Of a stretch of DNA of 64,000 nt, positions 47,101 through 59,741 are shown one piece after another. The notes under the pieces were generated by a model. It worked only from the letters and a program-made list of their open reading frames with translations, did no database searches and had not been told where the DNA came from. The stretch spans positions 200,841,713-200,905,712 of the forward strand of contig NC_030677.2 of assembly GCF_000004195.4 (NCBI RefSeq). Reading direction: 5' to 3'. The first letter of the stretch is position 1; each line of letters starts with the position of its first letter. A program made the position numbers and the translations under genes. This DNA is from Xenopus tropicalis. Its lineage: Eukaryota; Chordata; Amphibia; Anura; Pipidae.

Positions 47101-47249
47101 GGAGCGGCAGCCGCCTGGAATCTGTCGGGGAAGACGATGAGCTTACAGTGGCCAATGGAGATTTATACAGAGATAACGGAGATAAAATATCACGTGGGGG
47201 TCGAAAGCATTCACTGCCGCAGCAGCTGGACTCCGTGGGATCAAGACAG
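47101..47249 (+). CDS. pdzd2: PDZD2 visible exon 6: linker with RLESV and GRKHSLPQ motifs
   Basis: The acceptor is TTCCCAG, ending at 47,100, and the donor is GTCAGG at 47,250. Two bases complete a Gly codon and 49 codons follow, ending in phase 0. SRLESVGEDDELTVANGD and GRKHSLPQQLDS are recognisable PDZD2 linker motifs. RKHSLP resembles a basophilic-kinase or 14-3-3-type site, but that is inference from the short motif only. Confidence 0.93.
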
Positions 47250-48426
47250 GTCAGGGAGGGACAGTGTGAAGGGATGAATATGTGGCTCGGATGGCTAGCA
47301 TGATAATTCCAGCTTCTGACTGCTGGAGACCAAAACTAAAATGCATGTTTCACAATTTCAAGAAAGTTTGTACGTTTTATTTGTGCTTGAAAGCTTTACT
47401 CCATGACTAATTAAAACCTTGTTTAGATGCTGAAAAGTGTTGGATGTTGTAGTTCAGCAACATCTGGGGACCCAAGGAGAATACACAGAGTTTTAGGATT
47501 ATGGAGTTGTGCTCCAGATTGACTCTACAGGGCAAAATTGTCTTGTGTGTGTGTGGCCACCTTTATTATATTGTCATTAGATCCCTTTGTTTTTCACAAA
47601 TTGATTGACCAATTATGAAGTCTGTCTAGTTAAACAAGGATGGGAAAATGCCATTAATCCACTTTAACTAACAAGGGGCCTGAAATAGGGGGTCTTGGTG
47701 GAAGTTAGAGGGTCATGTAGCCACTGCAACCCCCAGATCTGCCATTAGAGCTTCATGTGCAGGGAAGAGGCCAGACTAAGTAGTAAGGGCGCCCCTAAAT
47801 GCCATGATAGTTGAGTAGTAAGGGCCAAATCAGCCAGCCTTCCCGAGTCATTAATTCAAATGGGAGCCTATCAACATTGGTCTTATACTTGATGATATAT
47901 TGATTTTAGGTTGTTGATTGGTTAAAGTGGAAGGGCATTTGTCTCCTTTCTACTTCGATTATTACATAACTATGTCATTAGTTTATAGATATGACAAATG
48001 GAATATCTGTAAAAATGACTATTAAATGACTTCATGATCATGATTCTACTTCTTATTGTTGTATCATCTACTTGTTTAGCTTATTGTGCACAAAGCTAAG
48101 GTTATATTTACATTTTCCATTTACTAATATTTCACTTTCATCGCCTTTTTTCCTTTGCATCCTGACTGGTTCATCATCGTGTTTGTAAGTGATTGTGAAG
48201 CAGTGCCTTCTTCACTAGACCTAATGTAGAAAATTGTGTCTTTGCTGAATGTAGATCTAGTGGGGCAGTAGACCTGAAGGCAAACTAGAGGGCTACCTGT
48301 CGGTGATTAATATAGAGGGAAGACTGCCCCCTACCCTAGACAACATGGGGTCACACCTGTGCGGGGCAAGCTGTTGTTGCTGCTTCTTCTTGGCCAAGAG
48401 TTGAGCTGGAAAATGAATCCCTAGGG
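47250..48426. other. Intronic stretch
   Basis: Contains TGTTGTAGTTCAGCAACATC at 47,444, otherwise nothing recognised. Confidence 0.45.
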
Positions 48427-48610
48427 CAGGGATCCCTAACCTTTTTTACTCATGAGCCTCGTTGAGCCACAAAATCATAAAAAAGTTCCTTGGGGATGCC
48501 AAAAAAGGGCTGTGATTGGCTATTTGATAGCCCCATGTGGACTGCTGGCCCAGAGCTAGTGGTAGGTGAAACAGAGGTACCTGCATGGCGCCCCCCCTAG
48601 TTCCGGCCCT
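48427..48610. mobile_element. hAT-like element, truncated
   Basis: CAGGGATCCCTAACC and the following GCTGTGATTGGCTATTTGAT match the intact element at 61,028-61,303. The right end is replaced by other sequence. Confidence 0.75.
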
Positions 48611-49617
48611 GTTTAATTCACTTTATATATAACTTGAACTTAAAACAACAATATTGCATGCGAGAACCACGGTCAACCTCAGTCTACTTACAGAGTCCAC
48701 CATTACATCCAAGCATCCAAGTCCCGCCATAATTTAGCCAGAACCCATCTTATTCTTTGACATTCACCTTCCCATTACAAGAAGGCATATCCTTATTAGT
48801 AAAGCCTTCAGCTGTGCCTTTTTTTTTTTTAATATAACTTTTTAGACTTGTGCTGAAGGGATCATCCCAGGCTGCGAGGGCAAAAAGAGCAGGTACCCTT
48901 TGGGTAAAGGGGTCTAAGGTGGGAACGATTGGCCAATCCGCACTAACCCATATCTGCAGTAGGAACCATTCTGGTCTACACTAGGACTTGGGGGGTGGGA
49001 CTGAGGAACTATTAATTTAACCCTTTAATGGTCCTGCCACCATCCCATGCCAAAAAAAGGGACAATTTGCCTCCCAGTGGGTCATTTTCCCTCTAGATTC
49101 ATTGGTTTCTGGCTTCTGCGGTTGCTTGTTGTATTGTAGGGGTGTAGCTCTAGAGACATAGACCCCAGTGCAAAGTTATCTACAGGGTACCCTTCATGCC
49201 AAATCCATGTCCAAAGCAACCAAACAGTTTCTTATCTCACCCACTAAGTCATCCCAATGCATGTGGCTTGGGAATTGGCCTCCTCATGTTGTTTTTCTGT
49301 ATTTAGAGATGTATTAATGTGGATTCATGGGGCCCCCTAATTCAGTCACAATCTTATTGTAGCTACTCCCTCCCTCACAGTGGCTCAAAATTTGCCAAAC
49401 CAGAAAGCAGCATTTATAACGGATGCTGCACACGGCACGGTCTTTAGAAAGCAGTGTAAAGACATAGCAGATCCCCTCGTTGACAGGTTAAACAGATAAT
49501 GAAGGTACATTCACAATAGCAGTGCTAATAGCAGATGTGTATATGCCACGTTAGGTATATTATGGATGTTTATGTTTTTGTACATGAGTCTTACCCAAGT
49601 CGATATTTCATTATCAG
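48611..49617. other. Intronic stretch, no recognised feature
   Basis: A T-run near 48,820. No supportable exon or repeat family. Confidence 0.45.
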
Positions 49618-49737
49618 GATTACAACATTGTGAAGAAGACGACGAGATCTCTAAGCACCGTACAAGTGGAATCTCCTTGGAGACTTGCCCAGCCATCGAT
49701 CATCTCTAATATTGTGCTAATGAAAGGCCAAGGAAAG
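49618..49737 (+). CDS. pdzd2: PDZD2 visible exon 7: lead-in to PDZ3
   Basis: The acceptor is TTATCAG before 49,618 and the donor is GTAAAG at 49,738. It holds 40 codons, phase 0 on both sides. DYNIVKKTTRSLSTVQVESP is the conserved lead-in to PDZ3. SIISNIVLMKGQGK is its first strand and ends immediately before the GLGF loop, a common intron position in PDZ genes. Confidence 0.95.
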
Positions 49738-50496
49738 GTAAAGCTTTGCCAAAAGTCATAAAGCAGCACTGATTCTCTTTGTTGCTTTTAGTTCTCTGCT
49801 GCCAAGTTAATTTAAAGGGGCCCCGGCGCAGGTACCCCTCACAGGGTTATACCATCACTAGCAGCAGCCATACTGTTCTACCTAGAACATGTTCCGTGCC
49901 AGTGTCCATTTGACATTGACTTGGCGAATGAACGTCACTGCACAATTTAAGATGAAACCCCAAAACTGTAAAATCGGGGGCGTCTATACTGTGTTACATT
50001 TATGCCAGCACTGGGGCTTGGCACTGAAAGGGTTAACCAATTGTTGTTATCCTTTGCTGAAATCGGCATTACATAACCCATCTGGGCACAGTGAGTGCTT
50101 AAAAGAATGTGCGCCAAATAGCACGCGGGATGCCTGAGCTTTTAGCAAGCGTGACACTTTATTTCTCGGGAAATGTCTTGTAAAACCTGAAATATGAGTT
50201 ATACGCTGTTGTGGCCTCATTAAACCACCTACCTGAATATATCACTCAAGCACTCAAATAAGTTACGTAGTATACAGTTCCCTACTTATATCTTTATATC
50301 TTTATTTTTATGCTTACTACCCACCCCATCCTCCCCTGTAATCAGGAGATTTTAGTTCTGTATAAACAAACACCTACATTCCTCCAGCTGCAGCCTATGT
50401 TTCAGGCTTACTGATAAGGAGGGGTTCAATATTTCATTAGGTTTAAATGTGACTGATATTCCAATTTAGTGACTTCTATTCCTCTTATTTTTTTAA

Positions 50497-51584
<1,088 letters not shown>

Positions 51585-51587
51585 TTA

Positions 51588-51816
51588 GGGCAGTGACACA
51601 CAGGGAGATTAGCTGCGCCGCGACAAATCTCCGTTGTCGCAGGCGACTGATTTCCCCACAAAGCCACCGGCTAGAATGTAAATCGGCGGTGGGATGGCAT
51701 ACGTGGCACTGTGATTTGCCGAAGTTGCCTTGAGAGTAAACCTCTGCAACTTTGGCAAATCACGGCGCCGCGTATGCCATCCCACTGGCAACTAATCTCC
51801 CCGTGTGTCACGGCCC
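51588..51816. mobile_element. Harbinger-like MITE, family B (complete)
   Basis: The ends GGGCAGTGACACACAGGGAG and CTCCCCGTGTGTCACGGCCC are inverted repeats, with TTA at 51,585-51,587 and 51,817-51,819. It is 229 bp. Internal inverted blocks (TGGGATGGCATACG / GCGTATGCCATCCCA; GATTTGCCGAAGTTG / CAACTTTGGCAAATC) let almost the whole element fold. Confidence 0.88.
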
Positions 51817-51819
51817 TTA

Positions 51820-53095
51820 GACTAAAGGGACACAGTGGGAATAATATCCCTGTCTGCCTATTGCCACTTATCCCTGTCGTCAGCTTCTGTTTAATAACAG
51901 TATAAGCGGTGATAGACAGACAGGGGTGTTTCAGATGCCGCTGTTGCCCGTTGGATGGCAGCAGAGGGAAAAATACCCCTTGTTCCCACAGCCTTATGCT
52001 CTTTGGTCTCTGTCCTCATTGCAATAAAAAACAATTAGTCTAATTTCCATCTTCCCACCATTACTGTGTCACCATAACCCCACAAATTAGCTCATAAAAC
52101 CGAAAGGAACATCTTGCCCTCTTCACTGTGTGCCTGATGCTAGATTTGTTGGAAGCTGATCCGGCTGCCGGTGACGGCTGTGTGGGAGGACTCTCTTTAA
52201 CTTTTAAATCCAAAGCAGAAAGCCCTAGGGGGGGCTTATTAACATCTTGGAATGTAAAAATTGTGTGGTCATGGGAAGCCACTGGGATCCTAGTTACCAA
52301 AGGAAGAGCACAATTAATAGCCCGACAGTTGTTCTGACCAATAAAATACATGGAATACATAATTGCCTCTACTGCATGTTTCACATAGGCTTTTCACTTC
52401 CGTACTGCACACTATTCCCCCCGCTGTAGTACCCAGTACGTGGTACCCAGCCTTCCCACCCCTCATCCACCGCCCTGCGTGCCCAGCAAGACCCCCTTTT
52501 GTTAACCCCCTACTGCTGCTTGCTCTTTTGCTCCCTCTACCTCTAATTACTACCCACAATTGTGCTAAAAACACACAAAAAGGGGCTGGTACCCTGCAAT
52601 TAACACATTTAGCTCCAGGGTTACCCTGGATTAGTAGGAGCACTTGCTGGTGGTTCATCACTGCAGACTGGGCTGCCATGTTGGCACTTGGTGCAAATGC
52701 GCTAATGTTTAAAGAGCGTGTTTGGGCATTTAGCGTCAGAACATTCAACAATTGTGTGCATTTTATTGTAACCGCAGGGTATGTGACTCCTGCTAACTTG
52801 GTACTATCAAATGCTCATGCATGAGTGAGTTGTTTGCAACATGGAAACAGTGGGTCAGTTAAATGTTGCAGAACTAATAAGAAGTAAAATAGAACCGTCA
52901 GTGCAACTTAAAAAAACAAGCACCTGATTGGCTGCATTGGGCTACTAGAGCTGGGGCAAACTGAGCGTCATTTATTTCATTAGAACTTATGATCCATAAG
53001 TGCAGTGGGCTTTGTATACATGAATATTGTACATTTAGTGACAGTGACCCAAACCTAGATTTTGTCTCTTTTTTGAAATGTGATCTCATTCCCAG
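51820..53095. other. Intronic stretch, no recognised feature
   Basis: No repeat or exon recognised. The open frames of up to 153 codons near 52,310-52,830 overlap on both strands and show no domain. Confidence 0.45.
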
Positions 53096-53169
53096 GGGAC
53101 GAAATTCTGGAGGTCAACGGGGAATCCTTGCAGGGGTTAACCCACCAAGAAGCGATCCACAAATTCAAG
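53096..53169 (+). CDS. pdzd2: PDZD2 visible exon 9: PDZ3 alpha-B helix
   Basis: The acceptor is TCCCAG before 53,096 and the donor is GTAAAT at 53,170. It is the shortest exon seen, 74 bases: two bases completing a Gly codon plus 24 codons. It encodes [14 protein letters not shown] and the helix [11 protein letters not shown], with His468 at the class I position. Confidence 0.95.
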
Positions 53170-54936
53170 GTAAATGTGAAACGGGGGAAACAGCCGAGGC
53201 CAGGGGAGAGGGGGCATATTTGCTGTACGTTTGCAGTTCTGTGTGAGAATATCTCATCCTGCTGCTTTATTGCACTGATGGAGCCTATAAAAGTGCCACT
53301 GGGCCGATAATGGTGCCCAGTAAAAGAGCAGCTCCTGTTTATATGGGTGTCATTGCCTGTCATTGCCTGAACTGCTACTTCTCACTGACCTGATAAAGTT
53401 ATATTTACAAAGGAAAGTTGCCCTGCATGCAGTCTCAGTAGGGCAGTTAACCAGAAGGCACTCTGGGAAATCTAGTAAATGAGTGATAACTAGGCTGCCG
53501 CACAGGTCTCGTGTCTGTATGAAATGATGGCTTGCCCCACGATGGCCCCATAGCATCCAAGTGGTACTTATGTATTTAACTTGGATAAGGCATAAGGGGC
53601 TCATTTACTATTTTAAGCACAATCGGCATGTTTTTTTCCCACTATGCAGCAGTTCAGGCATAACTGTGAATGCAAACAAGCGATTCTCTAGACGCCATTG
53701 TGCTGCGCCTACTGCAGTTACATCAGTCCTTTATAAAGTCTGCCTGGCGTCATTTCTGGTGTTCGGGGTGCTCGTGAAATGCTCACCATATTTTTTAGCG
53801 CAACTGAACTGCACCAATTTACTCAGGGCGCCTGGGCCAGAGGTGGCGGTACCTCCAGGGTTCCCCTGCGTCAGACACAGCAGCATACAAACTGACCGCG
53901 GGACAAAGTGCAAGTGGCCGCCAATGAACATTATAGTGTCTTTTGCGGTTATTTTGCTTTCCTGCAGGGGGTGTATCTTTGTGCGCTGGATTCACATGAA
54001 TTCTGATTTTAATTCATTTATTTCATTTTTTTTATTTATTCATGTGGTTTCTGATTTGCTCCTCACATGCAGCCCCCAAAACTTTAATATATATTGAAAC
54101 TGTACATTAATTTTGAGGATTCCTCTGGTCCCCCTACAGCTGCAGGCTCTGTGCCCCAAATACAAAGCCCCCTTATTGGGCTGAGACTTAGAATCAGCCG
54201 TCCGTGTAAGCACATGCCCCCCTCTACTGGATAATAACTGGACTTCCCAGCGCAGTATTATTCCCAATAGAGCGGCAACAAGTGGGGTCCCTTTCTACTT
54301 ATCTCTTTGTCTTCTCATCTATCCACCATCCATCTACTGCATTGGTTAAATCAGATATACAGGAACAGGAGCCATATGTAGTGACCCCCAACAGTGCCAG
54401 GGTTTCAGGTGGGGTTGCTACTTCTACTTTCTAAAATAATCATATAGTTTTCCAATGATCCCCACTTTGCCAAGAAGAGAAAAGGGCACAGTTGTAAAAC
54501 ACACACCTTTCCATTGTAGGTGTTTGTGCCCCGTTACAGTAGCGTGGGAATACTGTATGTTTGGGATCAGATCACATTGGCACGTCGCACTGTGTATTAA
54601 GCAGGTTATATAAGTGTTTATATCTGTGTTAGAGTTGCCCTTTTTATGGACGATTTGGCAGGAGAAGCAGTCGGTCAGGGGTTGTGGATGTAACAGGATA
54701 AACAGGAGGTGCCAGTTATATCTAAGGTTACGACATGATGGCACATGTATTCATACGGGAGGATTCATTCTGCATACTCAGGGGCTCTATTCATTCCTCA
54801 TTAATGCCATTACATAAGTGCTATGTAATACCAGTGGCACAATAGGCAGTGACTAAGCACAACTGCCCAGCGCTGCCGCTTTAAGAAGGGAATTGCACAA
54901 CTTCACAGCTCTCACTGTAATAAACCTACTTGTACC
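53170..54936. other. Intronic stretch with LINE fragment
   Basis: 54,885-54,925 (GGGAATTGCACAACTTCACA) matches the 3' part of the LINE at the right edge (63,574-63,605), same orientation. 53,597-53,640 (AGGGGCTCATTTACTA) looks like a MITE end, but I could not find its partner. Confidence 0.55.
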
Positions 54937-55859
54937 TTAAAGGGGAGGTTTACCTTTTATATAACCTTTTGTATGGCCATTTCTAAACAGCTTATCAGTT
55001 GGTCTTTATTATTTTTTTTATATATAGTTGTTGAATTATTTGCCTTCCTCTTCTGACTCTTTCCAACTTTCATATGGAGGTCACTGACCCCGGCAGCCAA
55101 AAATCTATTGCTCTGTGAGGCTATTTATTGTTATTGTTGCTTTCTAGTACTTACTTACCTCTTCATATACCCATCTCTCATTCAGACCACTCCCTGGTTG
55201 CTAAGATAATTTGGACATTAGCAACCAGATTACTGCAGAAACTCTAACTTGGAGTGTTGCTGAACAATAAATAAAGTTATTCAAAAACCAACAATAATAA
55301 AAAATGAAGACCAATTACAAGTTGCCTCAGAATAGCCATCTCTTTTTTTCCCCCACTGTGTATACTGTAGTAACCTGCTTGTATAGACATTTTGGTTAAT
55401 GGCATTCTTGCTGTTTTGCCATTAATTGATGATGATGATATTCCTGTTCCTGTTGTGTGCTTCCTGTTAAGCTGAGAGCAAGCCAGGAGCAGGCCAGATC
55501 TACCTGCCATGTTCTAATAAATATATCAAAAGTTCCAGTGTGTATCTGTACCTGAACTAACACAGCAGAAGTATTAACCCACTGCTAGCCAGCAGTTTAT
55601 TACATATACCATTTCAAATTATACTGTATATTATATTATATATTCATTATATTGTATAAGCTTTATTATTATTTTTTTTTTTATTATTATTGTTATTATA
55701 GTTATGTATATATCTTGTGTATTGCACCTTTTTGATCCAAGAGGACAATATTTCGTCCCACTGTGTACTTGTAAGTATATTGTTGGGATGACAATAAAAC
55801 TCTACTTACTTACTCTACATCATACTAAAAGTTTACTCAAAGGTGAACAACCCCTTTAA
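54937..55859. mobile_element. T2/Kolobok-like MITE split by a later LINE-like insertion
   Basis: TTAAAGGGGAGGTTTACC at the left and AAGGTGAACAACCCCTTTAA at the right, with TTAA at both ends. Comparison with the relative at 57,715-58,108 shows about 470 bases inserted between GAATAGCCATCTCT and CTCTACATCATACT. Confidence 0.85.
55340..55811 (+). mobile_element. LINE-like 3' fragment nested in the MITE
   Basis: It ends GTTGGGATGACAATAAAACT followed by (CTTA)n-like tail sequence, a form seen at 3' ends of non-LTR retrotransposons. It contains a T/ATT-rich tract at 55,666-55,700. A CTCT on both sides may be the target duplication. No reverse-transcriptase coding remains. Confidence 0.55.
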
Positions 55860-56012
55860 GATTGACCCTCCGTCCTTCTTATTTTGAGGGATTCCCTCTC
55901 ATCCTATTGGTGAAAAAAATGCACAGTAGGTCAAAGAGCCCTCCCTGGAGTCAACATTGCTGGTTTGATCTATTAGTAATTGGCTTTCCTACCCTGCTTT
56001 GTGTTTTTCCAG

Positions 56013-56238
56013 CAACTGAAAAAGGGTGTTGTTACCCTGACGGTACGGACGCGACTGCGCAGTCCCAGCCTCACCCCTTGTCCGACTCCCACCATGATGA
56101 GCCGTTCCAGCTCCCCAAACTCTAATATCAGCCTTGGAACTTCAATGCCTGGTTCCGAAGATGGAGATTCTACCTCCGGTTCTCGTAAGGGTCCGGGGCC
56201 CAAGGATAGGATCATTATGGAAGTGACACTTAATAAAG
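56013..56238 (+). CDS. pdzd2: PDZD2 visible exon 10: end of PDZ3, Ser/Pro linker, start of PDZ4
   Basis: The acceptor is TTTCCAG before 56,013 and the donor is GTAATG at 56,239. It holds 75 codons plus one base. QLKKGVVTLTVRTRL closes PDZ3. A Ser/Pro/Thr-rich linker with MSRSSSPNSNISLGTS follows, then GPGPKDRIIMEVTLNK, the first strand of PDZ4. The compact linker between PDZ3 and PDZ4 suggests the two work as a tandem. Confidence 0.95.
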
Positions 56239-56403
56239 GTAATGAGGTTGCATGTAGCTTCCTTATGTACAGGGCTAAGAACACTGCAGTCACGTTGGCC
56301 CTGGGGGGGCAGAGGGCCCTGCGATCATTATGTGGGTACAGCGAGACTGCAGTAGATAATGGGACTGAACAATCCCTTACTTCCTACTGTTTTTCCCACG
56401 CAG

Positions 56404-56521
56404 AACCCGGAGTGGGTTTGGGAATCGGCGCCTGCTGCCTTACACTGGAAAACAGCTCCCCGGGGATCTATATCCACAGCTTAGCCCCGGGATCTGTGGC
56501 CAAGATGGACGGCAGACTCAG
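56404..56521 (+). CDS. pdzd2: PDZD2 visible exon 11: PDZ4 first half
   Basis: The acceptor is CACGCAG before 56,404 and the donor is GTATGT at 56,522. The preceding intron is only 165 bases. Two bases complete a Glu codon, 38 codons follow, and two bases are left over. EPGVGLGIGACCLTLENSS contains the GLGI loop (joined residues 556-559), followed by PGIYIHSLAPGSVAKMDGRL. The two adjacent Cys residues after the loop are a useful marker for PDZ4. Confidence 0.95.
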
Positions 56522-57539
56522 GTATGTGGAAAAGAAACAATATTGTCCACTTTCTGCTGCTTTTGGGCATCTAGTATTTGTTTCTCTTTCTGTTCTCTGG
56601 TTCTGACTCCTGAAACAATATAGCAGCAGTTAGCTTTCCTACAAGACTTTGAGCTACATTGTTCCAGGAGTGAGATGTAATAATGACAATTTCAAGCTGC
56701 ACTGGTATAAGGAGCTGTATGAAAGATAAATAAACCAACAGGGCCTGTGTTATGTGTAAGTGCTGAATATTTCTGCTCCAGGAGTGTTCAGTGATGATGA
56801 TTTAAATGCTCTTGAATTATTCAGTGCAATGCGGTCTGCGCTTTTGTTTCGCATTTCACCAAATTCATGTAAAATTAAGTCAACAGTCTATACCGACAGC
56901 CCTAGCGCTAGAGGAAATATGGTTTTAATAAAGAAAGGTGTGGGGGGGGGGAATCCTTTAAAGGGGGCGCAGATGATCTGTCTTGTGAATGATTCCAGAT
57001 GGGATAATGTCATGCCACCGGCCCGGGAAGTGTTACTTTCTGTGCCTCGGGTGGGGGCTTTGTTATTCTTGGCCAAAGCACTAAATCCATATTGTTACTT
57101 GTTACTCCCGGAATGTATAATATTACCTGGCAGGAAAGATATTTGAGTAATCCTATTTCTTGTTTAAATGGCTTGGAAGTAGGAGTGTTATCTGATAGAA
57201 ATGCCTAGAACGGCCTTCCCCTGCAGCCTGCTGGGAGTTGTAGTGCAACGGCAGATCCCTGAGCGGAAATAATAAGCATTTCTGGGGCCTTGGCGCAGAC
57301 TGAATGGCAATGTGACGACATGCGGATACTAGGGATGCGCCGAATCCAGGATTTGGTTTGGGATTGGCCTTTTTCAGCAGGATTCGGCCAAATTCATGCT
57401 CCTGGCCGAACCGAATCCTTAAAATCATTGTGACTTTTTGTCACATAAACACATAAGTTGAAAATTTTTCACTGCGCTCACAGCACTCTTTAACCCTTCC
57501 TTATCCTAATTTATATATGTAAATATATATAAGATATAA

Positions 57540-57690
57540 AAGGCTCTAAGTTTGCCCAGGAGCAGTAACCCATAGCAGCCAATAAGGCGTTTGCTTTTAA
57601 ACAAGTTACCAGTAAATGCTACATGCTGATTGGTTGCTATGGGTTACTGTACATAGGCAAACTTAGTACCTATTATTACATAACCCCCTT
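57540..57690. repeat. TTGGTTGCTATGGG-core inverted repeat
   Basis: AGTAACCCATAGCAGCCAAT at the left and GATTGGTTGCTATGGGTTAC at the right are inverted, with the CATAACCCCCTTAG end. Same family as 25,911-26,055. Confidence 0.75.
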
Positions 57691-57714
57691 AGTATGTTCA
57701 AAAAAATACCTATT

Positions 57715-58108
57715 ATTAGCATTTGCTCTTCATTTTTTATTATTTATAGTTTGTTAATGATTTGCTTTCCTCTTCTGAGTCTGTTCAGCTTTCAGATGGG
57801 GGTCACTGACCCTAGCAGCTAGAAAATTGTTGCTCTGTGAGGCTGCAGTTTTGTTATTGTTACATTTGATTATAAATCTTTCTATTTAGGCCCTCCTTTT
57901 TTCATATTCTTGTCTCTCTTTCAAGTCACTGCCTGGTTGCTAGGTTAAATTGGACCCTAGCAACCAGACAGCTGCTAAAAGTAAAAACTGGAGAGCAGCT
58001 GAACAAAAAAACCTAAATAATTAAAAAAACAATGAAGACTAGTTGCCAACGTCTCCGAATATCTCTCTCTACATCATACTAATAAGATAAGTTAAACGAC
58101 TCCTTTAA
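57715..58108. mobile_element. T2/Kolobok-like MITE, uninterrupted relative
   Basis: GCTTTCCTCTTCTGAGTCTG, GGTCACTGACCCTAGCAGC, TGGTTGCTAGGTTAAATTGG and the end ACTCCTTTAAAA parallel the split copy at 54,937-55,859. The left end is diverged. Confidence 0.75.
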
Positions 58109-58614
58109 AATCCGGATTATTTTCCCAAACAAGTAGTTATCTGCTCAGTCTGCCACTCACACACTGGGCCAAAGATCCCTACTGTGCCCCAATGTATTGA
58201 AACCTGCCTGAAATATCATTCAGATGGGCCCCCACACAAGGACCAATGAGCTGCTGACTTGGTCTGGAGAGGTTGCGTCGGCGCTTTTATGGGCACATGT
58301 GGGGGACGCCCTTTCCGCCCAGGGTATCACAGTGAGCACTTACACTTGCCTCCTTCTGTTACTGGTGTTTCCCATTCATGTGGATAGGAGCCAAAAGAAG
58401 GCTCGGTTGCTTTATGGCAATAATTCACTGAACTGAGAAGCACCCAGTGGCATATTAACCTTATAACCCGTATCCCTAAATGTATAGGGACCCTTTACCA
58501 AACCTCAGTGGGGTTTATGGCTGTTACCAGACATTTTCCTGCCTCTTGCTTTAGGCGATTTGCTAAAAATTAGGACTAAATAATATTTATTTTATTTTTT
58601 CATTGGATCTTCAG

Positions 58615-58747
58615 CCGCGGAGATCAAATCCTGGAAGCAGACTCAGTGAGCCTCAGACATGCTGCACTTAGCGAGGCGTACGCTATACTAAGCGAGTGCG
58701 GCCCGGGACCAGTAAGCCTTATTATCAGCCGCCACCCAAATCCAAAG
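58615..58747 (+). CDS. pdzd2: PDZD2 visible exon 12: PDZ4 second half
   Basis: The acceptor is CTTCAG before 58,615 and the donor is GTGAGA at 58,748. One base completes a Ser codon and 44 codons follow, ending in phase 0. RGDQILEADSVSLRHAALSE leads into AYAILSECGPGPVSLIISRHP. By alignment with PDZ2 and PDZ3 the first alpha-B position is Leu609, not His, so PDZ4 is not a classical class I domain. Confidence 0.95.
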
Positions 58748-59095
58748 GTGAGACCTGCTTGTCGCTGTATGCTCACTTAATAAAAACACTGTCATTTCTG
58801 GGAAGTGTAGTTCAGCAGCTACATGGATGTTTTACTTCATTCCCATCCTAATTGTCTTTTGCTTTTTTTTTTTTTTTAAATTCCTTTTCTCCTCCTCTTC
58901 CTCCAATCTTCCTTCTTTGCACTGTGTGTTTGTGCCCAATGCCAGGCAGTGGTAAAACTCCTGTTTGGGGCCTTTGTTCCCGGCTGAGGAATTTGCTGTG
59001 TCAGTGTTTCTTGGGGCGGCCATAGCATAGAGTGGGCTTGAGAATGATGTGCGTCTGCATTCCATTGGCAAATATTTCTGATTTCTTTGTGCCAG

Positions 59096-59171
59096 GTGTC
59101 GGAGCAAGAGATGGACGAAGTAATCACCCGTACGACGCACCGCGAGAGCAAGGACTCCTTTCATTCCATGG
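59096..59171 (+). CDS. pdzd2: PDZD2 visible exon 13: post-PDZ4 linker
   Basis: The acceptor is GTGCCAG before 59,096 and the donor is GTTAGC at 59,172. It holds 25 codons plus one base. VSEQEMDEVITRTTHRESKD is a charged segment directly after PDZ4 that I recognise from PDZD2. A weaker donor (GTTAGC) could make this junction regulated, but there is no direct evidence. Confidence 0.93.
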
Positions 59172-59221
59172 GTTAGCCTCAAGTCTGTAATTCATGTGTT
59201 GTGATCGATGTGGGTATAAAG

Positions 59222-59402
59222 CCAACTGATATCTGGCCTGAAAAAAAAATCTAAAAATCTAGTCTAATCGGGGGCTGTATCAGCTTGTCGATGCGGTCCC
59301 CGGACCGACTTTGCATATGCCTGTCATTATAATTCGATCGTTTGGCCCCAGGGCCAAACAATGGAATTAGCCTGGATTCTCCCGATATCGCCCACCCGTA
59401 GG
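59222..59402. mobile_element. Harbinger-like MITE, family A (copy 10, internal fragment)
   Basis: CAACTGATATCTGGCC, GATGCGGTCCCCGGACCG and GATATCGCCCACCCGTAGG identify it. Both ends are missing. Confidence 0.7.
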
Positions 59403-59637
59403 TCCAATTCGCCACAGTGCAGAATTCAGTTTAAAAATGCATGTGTGTGCCATTGTCCTATTGTATTGTAAGAGATTAAGGAAATAAAAGTAGTTTATAG
59501 TTATATATGTTGGAGAACGTGGCCATGCCAAGCACTGGCAATACAAACATATATATATTATGTATATTAATACCAGGCATCTAGCCCGTCATTTTGGCAT
59601 GTCTGGTAGTTTACTGAGCAGTATACATTGTCTCCAG

Positions 59638-59741
59638 GTCTCCATTTGAAGAGTCCTTCTCCTGCCTGCAAACCCAAGCATGGAGACGGTCCGACATCCC
59701 TCAGCTGGACAATGAAACGCTTCCTTGAACCTGCCAGTCGG
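59638..59741 (+). CDS. pdzd2: PDZD2 visible exon 14: Pro/Lys/Ser linker
   Basis: The acceptor is TCTCCAG before 59,638 and the donor is GTAAGG at 59,742. Two bases complete a Gly codon and 34 codons follow, ending in phase 0. LHLKSPSPACKPKHGDGPTS is followed by LSWTMKRFLEPASR. No domain is visible. The basic MKRFLEP segment is less typical of the family as I know it, so conservation here is uncertain, but the borders and phase fit. Confidence 0.85.

Noticed and set aside
52314..52824. Overlapping 145- and 153-codon open frames on opposite strands
   Set aside because: No domains, no splice sites fitting the phase-1 junction inside PDZ3 (exons 8 and 9), and an insertion there would break the PDZ fold.
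56760..57146. 128-codon open frame in the intron after exon 11
   Set aside because: No splice borders in phase, contains a long G run, no domain; the joining of exons 11 and 12 within PDZ4 leaves no place for it.
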